DNA of 64,000 bases from Penelope pileata (GCA_013396635.1 WBMW01003937.1:24405-88404), one strand, 5' to 3'. Shown: positions 14,033 through 27,435, numbered from the stretch's first letter. Made by a program: numbers and translations. The notes: a model not told the origin generated them from the sequence alone.

Positions 14033-16178
14033 GCCTGCAAACTTTTACACAGGTAGACTTCATATAGATACTGGTGATAATGTACTATGAAATTTTAAAG
14101 GAAGGTAACTAACTATTGGTATCAAGAGCTAATGCACTTTTGTACACTCTGATGGATGGCCCTTTTGGTCAATATTTCTTGCAATAATGTTTTATGACTT
14201 TGTTAGAGAGCTGTACTCATGAAATGTGCGCTTGAATTCCATTTTTGGAGTTTCTAAACAAAATAAAAATATGTACATTTTATTAACGCAGATGGCAGTG
14301 TTTTTTTAAAAGGAACCTAGTAGCTTACAAATGTAGCAACTTCCTCTCTCATTCCCACTTCAGTCACTAAGGATCTAAATAACCCTGCAAAAATAATACC
14401 ACAGAAAGGTTAAAAAAAAATTTCATTGTTTCCTTTTATTTCCCCTATAGCAGCACTATAATATACACATAATGTTGCTGCTACTTCTCTGCTTATTGTA
14501 AATAGTATGTAAAGGACAATATTTGGCACATCAGGCTGATTAGAACTGATTGAAGTCTTTCAGAAGTTTCCTTGCTTTCCTATTTTCAATGCAAATCATA
14601 AACGTTTGAAAAGCACTTTCAAGAAAGTACTATTTTGATATTTAAATTAAAAAGCAGTGTATTCTGTCATTCCATTTATTCAGTGGAAACTGGTTCAGAA
14701 AGGAAAGGTCTTTTTGCTTTCAGCTCTGTTGTTAATCTTGCTGCATCATTCTTAGGCAGATATTAAGCTCCTTCCAGCCTTCTGTGTGCCTCACCCACAA
14801 TGCCAGACTGCCAAAATTACGAGGCCTGCACATCCAGAGCTTTAAAGACCAATTATCTAATTGAGTTCCTCCACTTGGTAGCACTTCGACATAATTATAT
14901 TCCTTTTGTTAGTAAAGTTTAACAGCGCAGGGTAACAGTTCAAATACTCTTTTGTTCAATGGAAGCTAAGATCATAAATGTTCTGACATTTTCCAAGCTG
15001 CTAGTAGAAAATGCTTGTATATTCTTTATTAGCAAGTTGGTAAGAAATGCATATGAAGAAAGGTCTCAGTCTCTATAACCAGTAACAAACGTATAGTGAA
15101 AAGCTAAGAAAGTGTGCTATTTTTCAGAAAAAATAGCAGTGCTTGTAGGAGGTTTTTTGAGGTTGCTGCTGGAGTAAAACCCAGCAATTTCATCTTTCTC
15201 ATAGGAAAGAACTCCATGTTTGATCATTCTTACTTTTTTTTTTTTTCCCTAGCACTTATTTGTGCCTTCTAGTGTCACTATTTGGTTTCAATTTTCAAGA
15301 TTATGAAATAGCAGTGTCAAGGGTCTGATTCATTGGTGTGTTACTGCAGATTTTTGAAAGGATAACTGATGTGAATTCAGTAGATTTACCACAATTTGGA
15401 AATGATGTTATGTAGTGATGAATCAGCATAAAAATAAGACAGCGTGGGGTGAAAGCAGCCTTACTTCCACTGCACGTAGTTCTTAAATAATCTGTGACAA
15501 TAAAAATAACTTTCTTGCGGAGATCTTTCATAAGTGAATGTATCCAAGGAAGAGACTGAAGATGTTCAGTAGGAGTAAACTGGGGAAATCTTTTCATAGG
15601 GCTTTGTCTTAATATTTTTCAGGTATTTTTGTATATCAGGTGATTCACTGTGCACTGAAAGTTCTTTGTGTTATAAAGATGTGTACCATATTAAACAAAA
15701 AAGCCATGTTCATATTGATCATATTCTGAAACGAGTCATTTTAAACAATGAATAAATTTTTTGAGTTATTTGGCAAAATGACTTGAATGACAGAGGCTTT
15801 ATGACATTGTCTACTTAGTTATTTCATGAGGTGCCTAAGTGTATCAAGCATTTCTTGAAATGAATATTGCATTGCTATCAAAGTCACACAATCTATTGCT
15901 TTGAATGTTCTACTGCGATGTTCTTTTGTGAAATGTAAATGGAAAAATAAGAAACTCAGGAGCTTCTTTCCACTAAAAACATTAATAAATAATAGAGCAT
16001 GAAAATAATCTTATACATATTTATATTTGTTTCACTTTATTGTCCTAGGTTTTCTAAGAACTTTCCCCACTTGCTGATTCTTTTAGTAGACCTTGTTATT
16101 TGTTATTTTGATCACTTCTCTCCACTGTGTATTTGATGTTGATGGAAAACTATTTCTTTGATAGTGTTCAACTTTTAA
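14033..16178. other. Unique AT-rich DNA, no gene seen
   Basis: No gene or repeat recognised. The segment 14740-14930 has more even base composition, with TAATTG/AATTATCTAATTG words, and might be conserved noncoding DNA; this is only an impression. A T-run lies at 15235-15247. Confidence 0.55.
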
Positions 16179-17442
16179 TCATAGAACCATAGAATGGCCT
16201 GGATTGGAAGGGACCCCAAGCATCATCAGGTTCCAACCCCCCTGCCACAGGCAGTGCCACCAACCTCCAGATCTGGTACTAGATCAGGTTACCCAGGACC
16301 CCACCCAACCTGGCCTTGAACATATCCAGGGCTGGGGCATCCACAGCCTCTCTGGGCAGCCTGTGCCAGCACCTCACCACTCTCTCAGTGAAGAACTTCC
16401 CCCTGATATCCAATCTAAACCTTCCCTGCTTCAGCTTAAAACCATTCCCCCTTGTCCTGTCACTGTCTACCCTTGTGAAAAGTTGATTCCCTTCCTGTTT
16501 ATAATCTCCTTTTAAATACTGGAAGGCTGCAATGAGATCCCCCCGCAGCCTTCTCATCTCCATGCTGAACAAGCCCAGCTCCCTCAGCCTGTCCTCGTAG
16601 GGGAGGTGCTCCAGCCCTCTGAGCATCTTCGTGGCCTCCTCTGAACCCTCTCCAACAGCTCCACATCTTTCCTGTACTGGGGGCCCCAGACCTGGACACA
16701 GTGCTCCAGATGGGGCCTCACGAGGGCAGAGCAGAGAGGGACAATCCCTTCCCTGTCCCTGCTGCCACCCCTCTCCTGATGGAGCCCAGGATCCCGTTGG
16801 CCTTCTGGGCTGCAAGAGCACACTGCTGGCTCATGTTCAGTTTTTCATCCACCAGGACCCCCGGGTCTCTCTCAGCTGGGCTACTCTCCAGGATCTCTTC
16901 TCCCAGTCTGTATACATATCTGGGATTAGTCCGACCCAAGTGCAAGACCTTACACTTTGCTGTGTTGAACCTCATTAGGTTCACACGGGCCCACCTTTTG
17001 AGTTTATCGAATTCCCTCTGGACGGCATCCCTTCCTTCTAACGTGTCAACTGCACCACTCAGCTTGGTGTCCTTGGCAAACTTACTGAGGGTGCACTCGA
17101 TTCCACCATCGATATCATTGATGCAGATATTGAAGAGAAATGGTCCCAAGACAGAGCCCTGGGGGACACCGCTCCTTACCGGCCTCCACCTGGACATGGT
17201 GCCGTTCACCACAGCGCTCTGTCTGCAGCCTTCCAACCAATTTCTTATCCACTGAATAGTCCACCCCTCAAATCCATATTTATCCAATTTAGAGATAAGG
17301 ATGTGGTGGAGGACCATGTCAAAGGCCTTGCACAAGTCCAGGTAGATGCCATCGGTCACCTTCCCTTAGTCCACCCGTGCTGTCACTCCATCATAGAAGG
17401 CCACCAGGTTGGTCAGGCACGCCCTTCCCCTGGTGAAGCCAA
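16179..17442 (-). mobile_element. CR1 LINE, 5'-truncated, with broken reverse transcriptase
   Basis: This is the longest transposable element in the window, about 1.26 kb on the minus strand. The 3' tail is at its left edge (16179-16196, reverse complement of the ATTCTATG-type tail). It keeps the C-terminal half of CR1 ORF2: the second half of the reverse transcriptase and the region after it. Read on the minus strand from 17442, the CR1 frame contains 'GRACLTNLVAFYDGVTARVD', then an in-frame TAA, then 'YLDLCKAFD' (RT box A), 'GVPQGSVLGPFLFNICIND' and the catalytic box. That box reads FAKDTKLS, whereas CR1 normally has FADDTKLS, so the first aspartate of the catalytic pair is lost. Further down the frame shifts twice: near 16770 and again near 16660 before 'LEHLPYEDRLRELGLFSM'. 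The element lacks the endonuclease, ORF1 and 5' region. It cannot encode a working enzyme, but it is well enough preserved to be a moderately young insertion. Confidence 0.95.
16279..17359 (-). pseudogene. CR1 ORF2 reverse transcriptase fragment (inactivated)
   Basis: Two overlapping open frames on the minus strand (16718-17359 and 16279-16821) together cover the C-terminal part of a CR1 reverse transcriptase. Box A (YLDLCKAFD) lies near the start of the first frame. The VPQGSVLGP box follows at about residues 66-74, and the catalytic box FAKD at about residues 93-96. The second frame picks up the conserved 'HLPYEDRLRELGLF' and 'GRFRLDIRGKFF' regions near the 3' end. Damage is a stop codon just upstream of the first frame, at least two frameshifts, and the Asp-to-Lys change in the catalytic pair. 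It is listed separately because it produces the longest open frames in the window and could be mistaken for a gene. Open frames on the opposite strand (16204-17255) are shadows. Confidence 0.93.
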
Positions 17443-18220
17443 GTTAAAATACCTCTTTAAGTTCAAATACCTCTCTCTTTTTAGAAATACTTTTGTCTTT
17501 CAGATTCTTTTTAAGCTACAGGCATTTGTTTCACATTTTGTTGCTGAGATTCTAGGCTTAGACCTAAATGACAGATATTCTATCACTCATGGTTTGGAGT
17601 ATTTCAGAGCATGCTATGTTGAGGACAAGTTTCTAGATCTGGCAACCTGAGAGGAATGGTTTCCATTTTTAAGTCATGAATGTTTACAAAGACTTGACAG
17701 GATATAAAAATGTTTTGTGAGGCTCTCCTGAGCTCTGGAGTTAACCCTGTGTCCTACTTTTAATCAATTTAGCAAAGAAACTTTTGCACCATATCTCTAC
17801 TTGTGCCGTAGTGATATCTGATCTTTCCAAACATCAGCCATCTCCACAATTTGATAGCACTTGAAACAGAGGCTATGTTCTGTTTGTGATAAGTAGAGAT
17901 CCATGCACCTCACAGTTCTTACAGTTGTAGGACTGTAGTTCCAGAAATGCAACTAGTTTTGACGTCCCTAGGGGTGGGCTCCATGCCACTCTGTTACCTG
18001 CTATCATAAAAGTCCAGTCCCTTTGCTTATTTATTTTTGTTATTTTTATAACATGCACAGATAGTTATGTTGTATCCAATTGTATATGAGATTTTTGCTA
18101 CTTTGTCAGGATTAGCGTTAAGCCAGAATGGTGTTAAACCAATAGCAAACCAAAGTTAAACCAATAGCAGTTTGTCATTCATGCTCATCTATAAACCAGT
18201 GGACTTGAAAATTAAGCATC
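17443..18220. other. Unique AT-rich DNA, no gene seen
   Basis: Nothing recognisable. An imperfect 21-bp repeat ('gttaaaccaatagca' twice) lies near 18132-18167. Confidence 0.55.
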
Positions 18221-18341
18221 AACCACCCCTCTAGGCAGCCTGCTCCAGTGTTTGACCAACTCCCCAGTAAAGAAATTTTTCCTAATGTGCAGTCTGAACC
18301 TCCCCTGGCACAGCTTAGTGCCATTCTTTCGCGATCTATCA
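18221..18341 (-). mobile_element. CR1 LINE fragment, old
   Basis: About 120 bp on the minus strand similar to the CR1 region just upstream of the 3' UTR ('ctaggcagcctgctccagtg', 'agtaaagaaatttttcctaa', 'ctgaacctcccctggcacag'). It corresponds to the segment found at about 16340-16450 in the longer CR1, but is considerably diverged and lacks the 3' tail. Confidence 0.75.
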
Positions 18342-21240
18342 TTATTTTTTTACTACAAGAAAAAGGCCAAATCATATATCATACAAAACAAGAGATGATT
18401 ATTAGTGAAACCATATTTTCCTCTCTCTCTCTCTTTTTTTTTCTTTTGGAAATGTAAAGCTTGACCATACAGTCTTTTTATGTAGTGAGCTCTCAGGTAA
18501 ATCTCAAGACAGCTAGTACAAGATGTAAATCACAGACCTATTGGGTAAATTTACATTGGGTCTACTTCAGGTTCTGCTTGACTGCCTGTTCTAACTGTCC
18601 ACAGCCAACACAGTCAGCTTGTCCACCTTCCTGGTGGTGTCAAAGATGACTAATAAGCAAAACATGGTAGCAGGGGATGTGGAAGTCATCTTTTTATTTG
18701 GAAAATGATTTAAATATATTTTTGCATAAAATTGCTCTGCATTTTCTAATGATTTTGCTTTTACATTAATTCCATTGAAAATCAGTAGAGAAGTCTCAAT
18801 CACTCTTCTCACAGCTCTGGTTTCAGAATCTTGTGTACAATCAGAATCTTAGCCACATGACTAAATGAGTGACTGCTATAGTGAAACATTATCTATGCTA
18901 TCTTTTCTTGGGGAAAAAAAATGTAATGGAATTTGCTTAGAATGACCGAAGGGTATTTCTTTCAGAGCATTAATACCTGTAGTAGGATTGAGGTCCATAG
19001 AACAAAACTTAAGCTCATCCTTAAAACTAAAGAAGTTAAGAGTCTAGTCATAGTTTTCCAGATTAGATACTTAGTTGGATGAACTAAACTTTATTGTAAG
19101 GTATCGTATTATTCTAAAATATTATTCTAAAATCTGAAGTAAGAACACAATTAGCTAGTGACCTCATTATAACTGGCAGTTACATTTGCCGTTTTGCACT
19201 TTTGTAGCTGAGACTAAATTGAAGGGAAAAAAAAAAGCTGATCTCAAAGGTGAATGGATAATAAATCTTGCAGACCATTAATAATCTGCTAAGGCCCACA
19301 GTGCTTTATCTTATGTACTTTTTGTCAAATGGTTATACTCTCCCAGACATTTTCTAATTAGCCTCTTTCAGTCTCCTTCTATCAGTTCTATTGGTTTCAC
19401 TTTCCTGTACTACACTTAACACTCACATTTCAAAGCTTGTATTTTTATGCTAAATGCTTCTGCTGCATAATTAATTTGTCCTAAAAGAGAGTGTATGTGC
19501 ATAAAACATATTGATATTCTTCCCAGTCTTTCACAGTCTGAACTTATTCTGGAATATTGTTAAGAAAGCTTTTCTCATTCTATTTCTGTCCTTGAATGTA
19601 ACTCCCTTGGCAATATTGAATCTTTTCTATGTAGAGGAGAGCAAAGAATTCAGTTACTGCTGCAAATTCTCCAAGAACATCTCTAATGATGCTATACAAT
19701 TTTGTGTAACCTGATCCTATTTTTGAAGTACAAAGGTTATAAAGAACACTTATGCAAAAAAAGAAAAAAAACAATACAGGCTAGGCCAAATATCCTGTCC
19801 CTTTGGCAGTTGGTCTTCCCCTCTACCTCAGTTTCATCCTGTTTGAGCACTTTCTTTTATAAAGAGGCTCTATGTAGCAGTGATTCTTTACTTTGGGCTC
19901 TGTGATTCTGTTATTCAGTCAAAAGGCTGTAATTATATGACAAATGTGAAATGATTAAAGAATTTCAAAATTATTCAACAACAGTTGACATAGGGATTTA
20001 AATGTGTTTTGTTGCACTGTGGGGTTTTAGAATATTTTATGTTACTTACACAGGCCTGAAGTCTCTAACCCATAAAATAAGGAAAGGCCTAATTGCTCTG
20101 TGCATGGATTATTTATAACTAAGTGGTTTATGAAGGAATAAGAGTCTATAAAAAGAATGCCACTGAGTGTTAAAAACAACCTGTTTGCCTCATTTTAATT
20201 GGGATAAGAATATTACCTCATAGGTTTCAGAAATACAGCCTTATAAATGCGATGATTGCATTCTAATCTTAAAATGAAAAGATGAAAAGTAAATGTCAAT
20301 TAAGAAACCTTGTATATCAGGGGTATTGCTACTCGGCCTTGTGAGAATTATATTTGTCTTGCTTGTTCAAAAATTTAGGATTTTATGTATGCTACAGGAA
20401 AGCCCTCTTCTTGTATATATTTCACTTACTTTGATACTTCTTTAGTGGAAGTAGGCAGGAGCTAAAGGTCTCAACTTTGTGAAAACAGACTCCAGACCAC
20501 TTGCTGCCAAGACTAGACAGTCATTTCTTTTGGAGCTGGGAAGTGGGAGGGTTCTGCTGTTTCTGCCATTTTAAATACTAGAGTCAAACAACCCTCTTGT
20601 TCAAATCTGTATTATTAACTTTTATCCTAGTTACCTCTTTATCACAGTCAAAAAAGCGAAAAACTCAAGGTATGAATTGATGGCACATTCTATTGTAAGA
20701 TCTCATAGGGATGCCACTTAATTTGAAGGTCCAGCTATTGGAAGACGTTATGTTGCTGTGTCTGCCAAGTCCTGAATCAAGAGGAGAAACTTGTGAAACA
20801 TTAACTTCAAAGGATCAGCACTGATTTAGTTGGGAGCGGCAAGGAGAACTCAGGATCTTTTTAACATGGGATTTCTTCATAGAGTAGCCATGTCTTCACA
20901 TGAATTCATGGGGGCATGAGCAGGCATAACTCCAGTGTGCAGAGTGTTTACATCAGCCTACCTCACTTTCCCTTTTCTCGTTTTTATCGTAGTTCATCAG
21001 TTTTCACTTCATCCTCACTGAGCCCATAGATCTTGACTTCTTAGGACACACAGTCTAGTTTCCTTTCTTATTCTTTCAGTTTCTGAAGGATACTAACACA
21101 AGATACTACCAGTGTGCAGCTTTTGTGAAATAATCTTGGATCAGGTTTTGTTTCAAGTTGGCAAACGGGGACATCAAGCATGCAAAATATATTTAATGTT
21201 TTTGAATGTGTAAAATAATTTCCTTCTGCTTTATTACAGA
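18342..21240. other. Unique AT-rich DNA, no gene seen
   Basis: No gene or transposable element recognised. Contains a (CT)n/T-rich tract at 18419-18445, a short duplication 'attattctaaaat' near 19109-19134, and an A-rich run at 19756-19771. The last five bases (21236-21240, ACAGA) are the left target duplication of the next element. Confidence 0.55.
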
Positions 21241-21850
21241 TGTATTAGGGCTATGTGACAATGAGAAAGTACACAGGAGTTTGGTCCAACGTGAAACAGG
21301 GACGATGCTACAATATCAACAGGGGCTGAGAAACCATAAGCCTATTGTTTGAGTCTTGGGAAAGCACAATATGTTCTTCTGGTTGATGGGGCTCCAGGCC
21401 TAGGGTCTCAGCATTGGAAAGGTGCTGCCATCAGCACAGCACGCGCTGGCCACGCAGCTGTGCATGATTGCAGCATCCTATCACCGATTGCCACAACACG
21501 ATACAGTGGATAACAAAAAGGAGCGGTTTGCTCCGTGTCGGAGAGGCAGGAACATCAACCAAGGTCAACGTTGCCTCCATGGGGATGCCCACAAGACTTT
21601 CATGCCTACTGATCCGAAACTCACGCTGATATGACCTGGCTAAGCATCTACCTCGGTATCTGTGGTGTCACTGTAAAGGTATGTTAGCTGCTTTCCAATG
21701 ACCTACTATATCACTACTTTGTTTGTGTGTGTCTGCATGTGCCTTATGCTTCCCCAAAGTCCTAACTAGAGCCAATAAATTACTATATTACTACTTCGTC
21801 TGTGTGAGCGCGTGTGCATCTTGAGCTTCCCCAAATTCTGAACTAGAACA
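21241..21850 (+). repeat. Solo LTR, unclassified avian ERV, TSD ACAGA
   Basis: A 610-bp block of higher GC content than its surroundings. It starts TGTATTAGGG and ends CTAGAACA (TG...CA), with perfect 5-bp duplications ACAGA at 21236-21240 and 21851-21855. A polyadenylation signal AATAAA lies at 21774-21779, leaving about 71 bp of downstream LTR sequence. The 3' third is an imperfect tandem duplication: a unit of about 72 bp at about 21705-21775 ('ctatatcactactttg', 'gcttccccaaagtc') recurs at about 21780-21850 ('ctatattactacttcg', 'gcttccccaaattc'). An open frame at 21422-21634 is judged a chance frame. I do not recognise the family; the structure, not homology, supports the call. The 5-bp duplication suggests class III (ERVL) but is not proof. 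Confidence 0.68.
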
Positions 21851-24800
21851 ACAGATCAGCCCAGAGTCAAGTTTTACATCCAAGTTAGTACAGAAATAGT
21901 AATAACTCAGCCATTTAATGGTTTGAACAGTACTGTTATAATAGATGATTAAAACCTGTCCCTAAGGTGATACTAGAATCCATTATCACCCTTGAAAGCT
22001 GCTATGGACGCTTGACACTTAAATTGATACATCAATACATTAACACTCACCTTTTGCTAACCTATTGGTTAGTTAGTCTAATTTAATTTACCCTTTTGCT
22101 GAATGTGTTGCAACTGATCCACACGTAATTAATAATTTTCTTGATTCATAATTCAATGTTCATGCCTTTCAAAAAGTTTGGTTTGGTTTGAGGTGCTTGT
22201 GATGGCTTTCTACATGGCAGAAGTAAGGAAGTTTGCATTAACCATATTGTCCAACGGGTGCTGTCCAGAAGGAGGGGAAAAAAAGTTGATGTACTGCGTT
22301 TGTCTGTTTTATGTTTCATGTGAACTAGTATTTTCTACCTGTGACTGAAAAGAAACGAACAAATACAGTTGCATAAGATTGCGTAATGGGAAAAGCTGTA
22401 TACAGAAAGGGAAAATGAACAGACAAAATATGGCACTTGCTGTGGTGCTAGATGTAGTGGCAAATGACTTTTCTGTTTTGAGAAACTGAGGGCAGAATAA
22501 CATAAGAAGTGAATAGTAACAGTAGAACTAAAAGGTCAGAAAGAAATATGTTCATTTCCTTAACAACATATTTTGATTCTGATTTTACCAATAATTGTCA
22601 CCACAGCAGAATCTATATTTAGAAATGACAACAATAACATACTGGTAACAATTCTACCCATCCATTAAGAAAGCAGTTATGTTTATTAAGAAAAATGGAG
22701 GTACCAAATGTGAATGGAAACACTTTTCCTTAGTAAACTGTTTGTTAAAATATCTTAAAAAGTAAAATACTGCTTTAGTGGAGCTTCCTAAAAATGATAT
22801 GCTTTGCTGAATGTATATATCCATACAGTTAGTAACTCTGCTAAATGTAAATACTCATGTAGCTAGTAGTAGTCTCTCCTGAGACACCAGGAAAAACCAA
22901 GACAGCAGTTAGATTTTTTTTTAGAAGAAATAATTTATCTTCAGCAAATTGTCCTTGAACATTAAAGGTTATCAGATAGCACATAGCTTAAGCATGCCTT
23001 AACTATCACCTGCCTTGAAGTCCCGTTTCAAATGATTTTCATTATCCTGTACTTTAAATAAGAGAAAAACTGAAATCCCAGAGAAGATAGTGATATGTGT
23101 CAAATGCAGTTATTTCTCTTCCATTTTTTAACTAAAAGGTTTTGACTGGAAGATCACTGATCATTTTTGTAATAAAATTATAATGTAGCACTCTGACTTG
23201 CGGTAACACAAGTCATCAAATCATCCATTAAGAGTTAACAGTGCATATAGAATGCATTTTAAGTGAAATTTATACCAGGGTGGTGTAGGCTTCAGTAGTA
23301 CAAGACCTGAAGCACTCAGCTACGTCTGGTGCCAAGTCTGTATGTTCCTTTAGGTTTTGGTTTGACATTACAAGTCACCTCTGAGACCCGTTCCAAATAG
23401 CTGCATGAGGAAGAAGGACTTTCTGCTTGCCAGAATATACTAGACTACGTGGAAGTATCTTAGTTATACGCTGGAGCATAAGCAATCACAGAGAGAATCC
23501 ATCTGAGATCCTCAATCATAAATACTCCTACAAAGGGAAAGATCGACTGTAGGAAGAACATCAGTGCAGTCTTCTGTTCAAAACAGCAAAGATGGAAGGT
23601 GGAGCTGAATGAAGTGCTTTGAAAGTCGTTCGTGTGTGTGTGTGCATATTTATGTCCCCAGTTTCTTGTTGCATTACATATTGATTTAGCTCCTCAAAAT
23701 TTTTCAGAAAATCTAAAAGGATGTCATGATTTGTCGAAAACCTGGCTGTGAAGACTGAATCACAGATACTATGACAGAACTCAGACAGAGTAAACAAACA
23801 AAATCTAGTAAGCAAAGCTCCTATTTTGTATAAACTTCCTTGTCTGAGCTACGATGATAGGATGTCATAGATGTTTTAGATAAAAGTTTGATTCAGGCAA
23901 TAAAGTACCCTTTTGTTTTTCTAAGTCTTCATGTAGAAAACAAATCCTAGGCTGATTGCCTTGTACAATTTATGATTCAGCCATAGTTACTGGAGCTTAG
24001 AGAAGAGAATATATTCTAAAAATGCCATGTTATCAGTGGATTGTCAAGTCATTTCTGATTTAGCCCCTGGCTCTAACCAGACTGTCCTGCTTTCCGAGAT
24101 AGTAATAAAAAGATAAGCTCTGGGAATTAGAAAAAAAGTCCATTTGCATTCAGATGATCTATTCTTCCAGCATCTCTTTCTATTTTATCTTAGAGAAATT
24201 ATCATAGATTTGATCAAAAACAGAGGAAAAAAGCATAAATCCAAAGAGAGGTTAACAGCAGTTTCTTATTATGATAACTTCCATAGATAACTGATGCATA
24301 CAAAAATGCCTTTCTACTCACTAAAATCCAGTGTACAGTGTATTACATTATTGATCAGGAGTATTAAATGTGACACTGAAATGTCAAATAACTTCACAAC
24401 AAGTTAAATACAGAATTTCATTTATATAAAGGTCCCCTTAAAATGCTGCTGTGGTTCCTCAAATTTGATGACATTCACTTAGTCTCATTTTGCCAGCCAT
24501 TCCAGAGAGCATGCAAAATATTTTATTGCTAGAAACAATATTATTGGGTTATATAAATGTGATCATAAAATATACTGTACACAGTATTTTCAACCACTTT
24601 CTCCTGGTTGTAGCCCATAGGGTAACCTATTTACGAATTTACCTACAAAATCTAATAATGTAAATGTCATTGTTATCTATTTAGTAAAAAAGAGTCAAGT
24701 AAAGAGTCAAGTAAAGTTTTTGTTCCAGTGGCTCAAGAACATTTGGTAGTGATGCTTACCAGTGCCAAATTTTGGCAGGATGCAGAAATGTAGATCTTTT

Positions 24801-25061
24801 CCATGTAGGGCTGTTCATTTTCAAGGCATCCTTTAGCGCATGTAAATAAGGCCACAGAATAGGGATTAGAATTTAGTAGCAGTTTAGTAACACTTCTCCT
24901 TCTTCCTCTCTGACAGATATTGTTGAAGGGCAAGTCTACTTGTAGTAATATTTTTGATCAAATAAAAGTAAAGTTAAGTTCAGAAGAAAAAGAGTTCGGA
25001 AGAGCACCTTTAAGCATAGGTAAACTAAAAACACAAAACTAAAGTCCCTCTCCAACTTTCT
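21851..25061. other. Unique AT-rich DNA, no gene seen
   Basis: Apart from the target duplication at the left edge, it contains only simple features: a short (TG)n run at 23631-23643 and a 12-bp tandem duplication ('agagtcaagtaa') at 24691-24716. No gene or transposable element recognised. Confidence 0.55.
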
Positions 25062-25450
25062 TTTAGCCCCCCTTTAGGTACTGGAAGGCCACTATGAGGT
25101 CTCCCTGGAGCCTTGTCTTCTCCAGGCTGAACAAACCCAGCTCTTTCAGTTTATCTCTATAGGCTCATTGCCCTCCTTTAGAATCACTCCCACAGATTTA
25201 TGTCCCTCTTATGTTGGGAGCACTAGTGGTGAATGCAGTGCTGCATGGAGAGTCTCATGAGAGCAGCATAGAGGGGATCACCTCCCTCAAATTGCTGCTC
25301 ACACTTCTTCAGATGCAGGTCAGAGTACAGCTGACTTTCTGGACTGCAAGCCAATATTGCTGGCACATGGACATGTTGGCTGATGAGAAACTCAACAAGT
25401 CCTTCTCAGGGCTGCTCTCAGTCCATTCTCCACCCAGCCTGTATTTGTGT
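25062..25450 (-). mobile_element. CR1 LINE fragment, old
   Basis: About 390 bp on the minus strand that follows CR1 ORF2 order. Landmarks are 'ctttaggtactggaaggcc', 'gagcc...ctccaggctgaac', 'ctggactgcaagccaata' and 'gatgagaaactcaacaag'. These are the reverse-strand counterparts of 16510-16870 in the longer CR1. It has many substitutions and short indels, and no 3' tail. A 118-codon plus-strand frame over it (25211-25567) is an antisense artefact. Confidence 0.85.
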
Positions 25451-27435
25451 AGCAAGCCATCAGTTTTTTATTGTTTAATTAGTAATGTGACTGAAATTCC
25501 ACATATCCCTTTACATTCCGCTGTCCAAAGTCTTGTCCCTAATATAATCCTGACTAGGTGTAATTAGTTAGTTATCCAGAATATAGGCAAGGAAGAGACC
25601 ACTGGAAGATGATGGGAACCATTCATTTATAGCTCTGAACTCTCACGTAACAAGCTTTTGTTTCAGAAAGGAATATTGGACATTGATTTCACATGTACAT
25701 ACATTAAATCAATCTGTAAAGAACAGAGAGCTCCTGTGAGGATGACTGACAGTCACATATAATGTGGCATAAGAAGACAACAGGAAGGATTCCAGCATCT
25801 CTGGTGTTCTGGATTGGTACAATGGATGATTTGTTAAGTAAATTAGGGGCAGGGTGAGGGGGAAATTTATAATACTTACTTTTTTTTTTAACCATTCTTA
25901 TGATAGACCTTGCCCCATTTGCTCCACCACCAAAATATATTCCTTTCATTGCACAGTAAGAGAGACCTTTACTCAAGTGGAATTTTGCAGCATTTGTAAA
26001 TTGAGTTCATTATAAATGTCCTGAGCACTTCTCTCATAAGGGCTTATATACTATAATGAAACCACTCTGTTTAATATAAAGGACAAGCATTCTCCCTGTT
26101 GCTGACATTCTCTGTAGAACAGTTTACTCAAGTAGAAGAAAAATGTCTGCTAGAGATGGATGAGAAAATGCGTAAAGGTGATCTCCATAGGAATAGTTTA
26201 AAACCTCAGAGAAATATTCTCAATTTGGATGGTATGAAGAATGGCATGCTGCCCTGCGTTTATGACATACTTTAATTTTATTCTATTATCAACTATAGTA
26301 AATCCTTTAATATTTTAAAAAGTTGGAAAACAGTTAAGCAGAGTCAAAAATAGTTGTTTTTTTTAAACCTCTCTGTTCACACAAGGTTATGAGAACCTTT
26401 GCCTCCTAGTAGATTAGTTTTTGAACTACTGGGCAGTGCTGATCTATGAAATGCAAAGGGTGGGCTACGTGGCCTTGCTTCCAGAAGCTGCATTGAATCA
26501 AAGTGAGAAAAAGTATGTTGCTTTTTTGTTGACTTTTGTGGAAGAAATTATTATAATTGCCAGAAGGTAGTTCAGTAACGGCAGGGAGTATTCATTATGC
26601 TATTAGTCCACAGTGTGAAAGGATTTGAAAATAGCATTGTACACAAATGATAGGTCTGTGTATGTAATTAAAGATGAATTCTCAGCACCACCTGTAGTAC
26701 TCTGTCAGCTTGGTGACTGGATAGATGAGTCTATTGGGATAAAATACTTCCACCTAAAGCAAAGCATTGCTCTATTTTCAATCACGGCGATAAAACCATG
26801 AAGCAATCAAATAAATCTTTCTTTGCGTTTGGCTTCTAGTAGTAACTCAAAACATTGCCCACATCCTCCGCTATGATCATATTTCCTTTAAAATAAATAG
26901 ATGCTGTATAACATGCTTATAATGTATTTACTTGGAAACATGCACATATCACTATACTACATACGTATATATCAAAGCTGTATATATATAGATTAAATAT
27001 ATAAATGTCATGGATTTACACGTGCAATACCACATTGAAGTGGCCACAGGAAATCTAAAAGTACTTGTTTCCTGTCACTGCTATGTTAATGCTTCAAGAT
27101 GTTGCTCTAAATCTGTGCACAGCTGCCTTTGCATTAGAACGGGAATGTTCTGAAAATAGGAGCTAAAAGGAAGTGTTGCCTTTTTTTTTTTTTAACGGAC
27201 AAACTATTCTTTTGCAATAGATACAGACAACATTTGATACTATTTTTGCAAAGCACCTCAGAGGCCATTGTTAATAATGCAAACCTCAGTGTGTATGTCT
27301 GCTTAGTACCTTCAGGCTGGATTTAGAAAGGGCAATGTTACAGAAAAGGAGGTCAAGTTTTTAAATGAACTAAACATAGGCAATACAGAACATCAAGGTC
27401 AGCATTGCTAATATTGTAAATACACACACACACAC
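25451..27435. other. Unique AT-rich DNA, no gene seen
   Basis: No gene or transposable element recognised. It holds a T-run at 25880-25890, TA-rich simple sequence at 26963-27003, a T-run at 27179-27194, and a short (CA)n run at 27422-27434 that directly abuts the mariner end. Confidence 0.55.

Noticed and set aside
16204..17255. Plus-strand open frames up to 184 codons
   Set aside because: Antisense shadows of the minus-strand CR1 reverse transcriptase.
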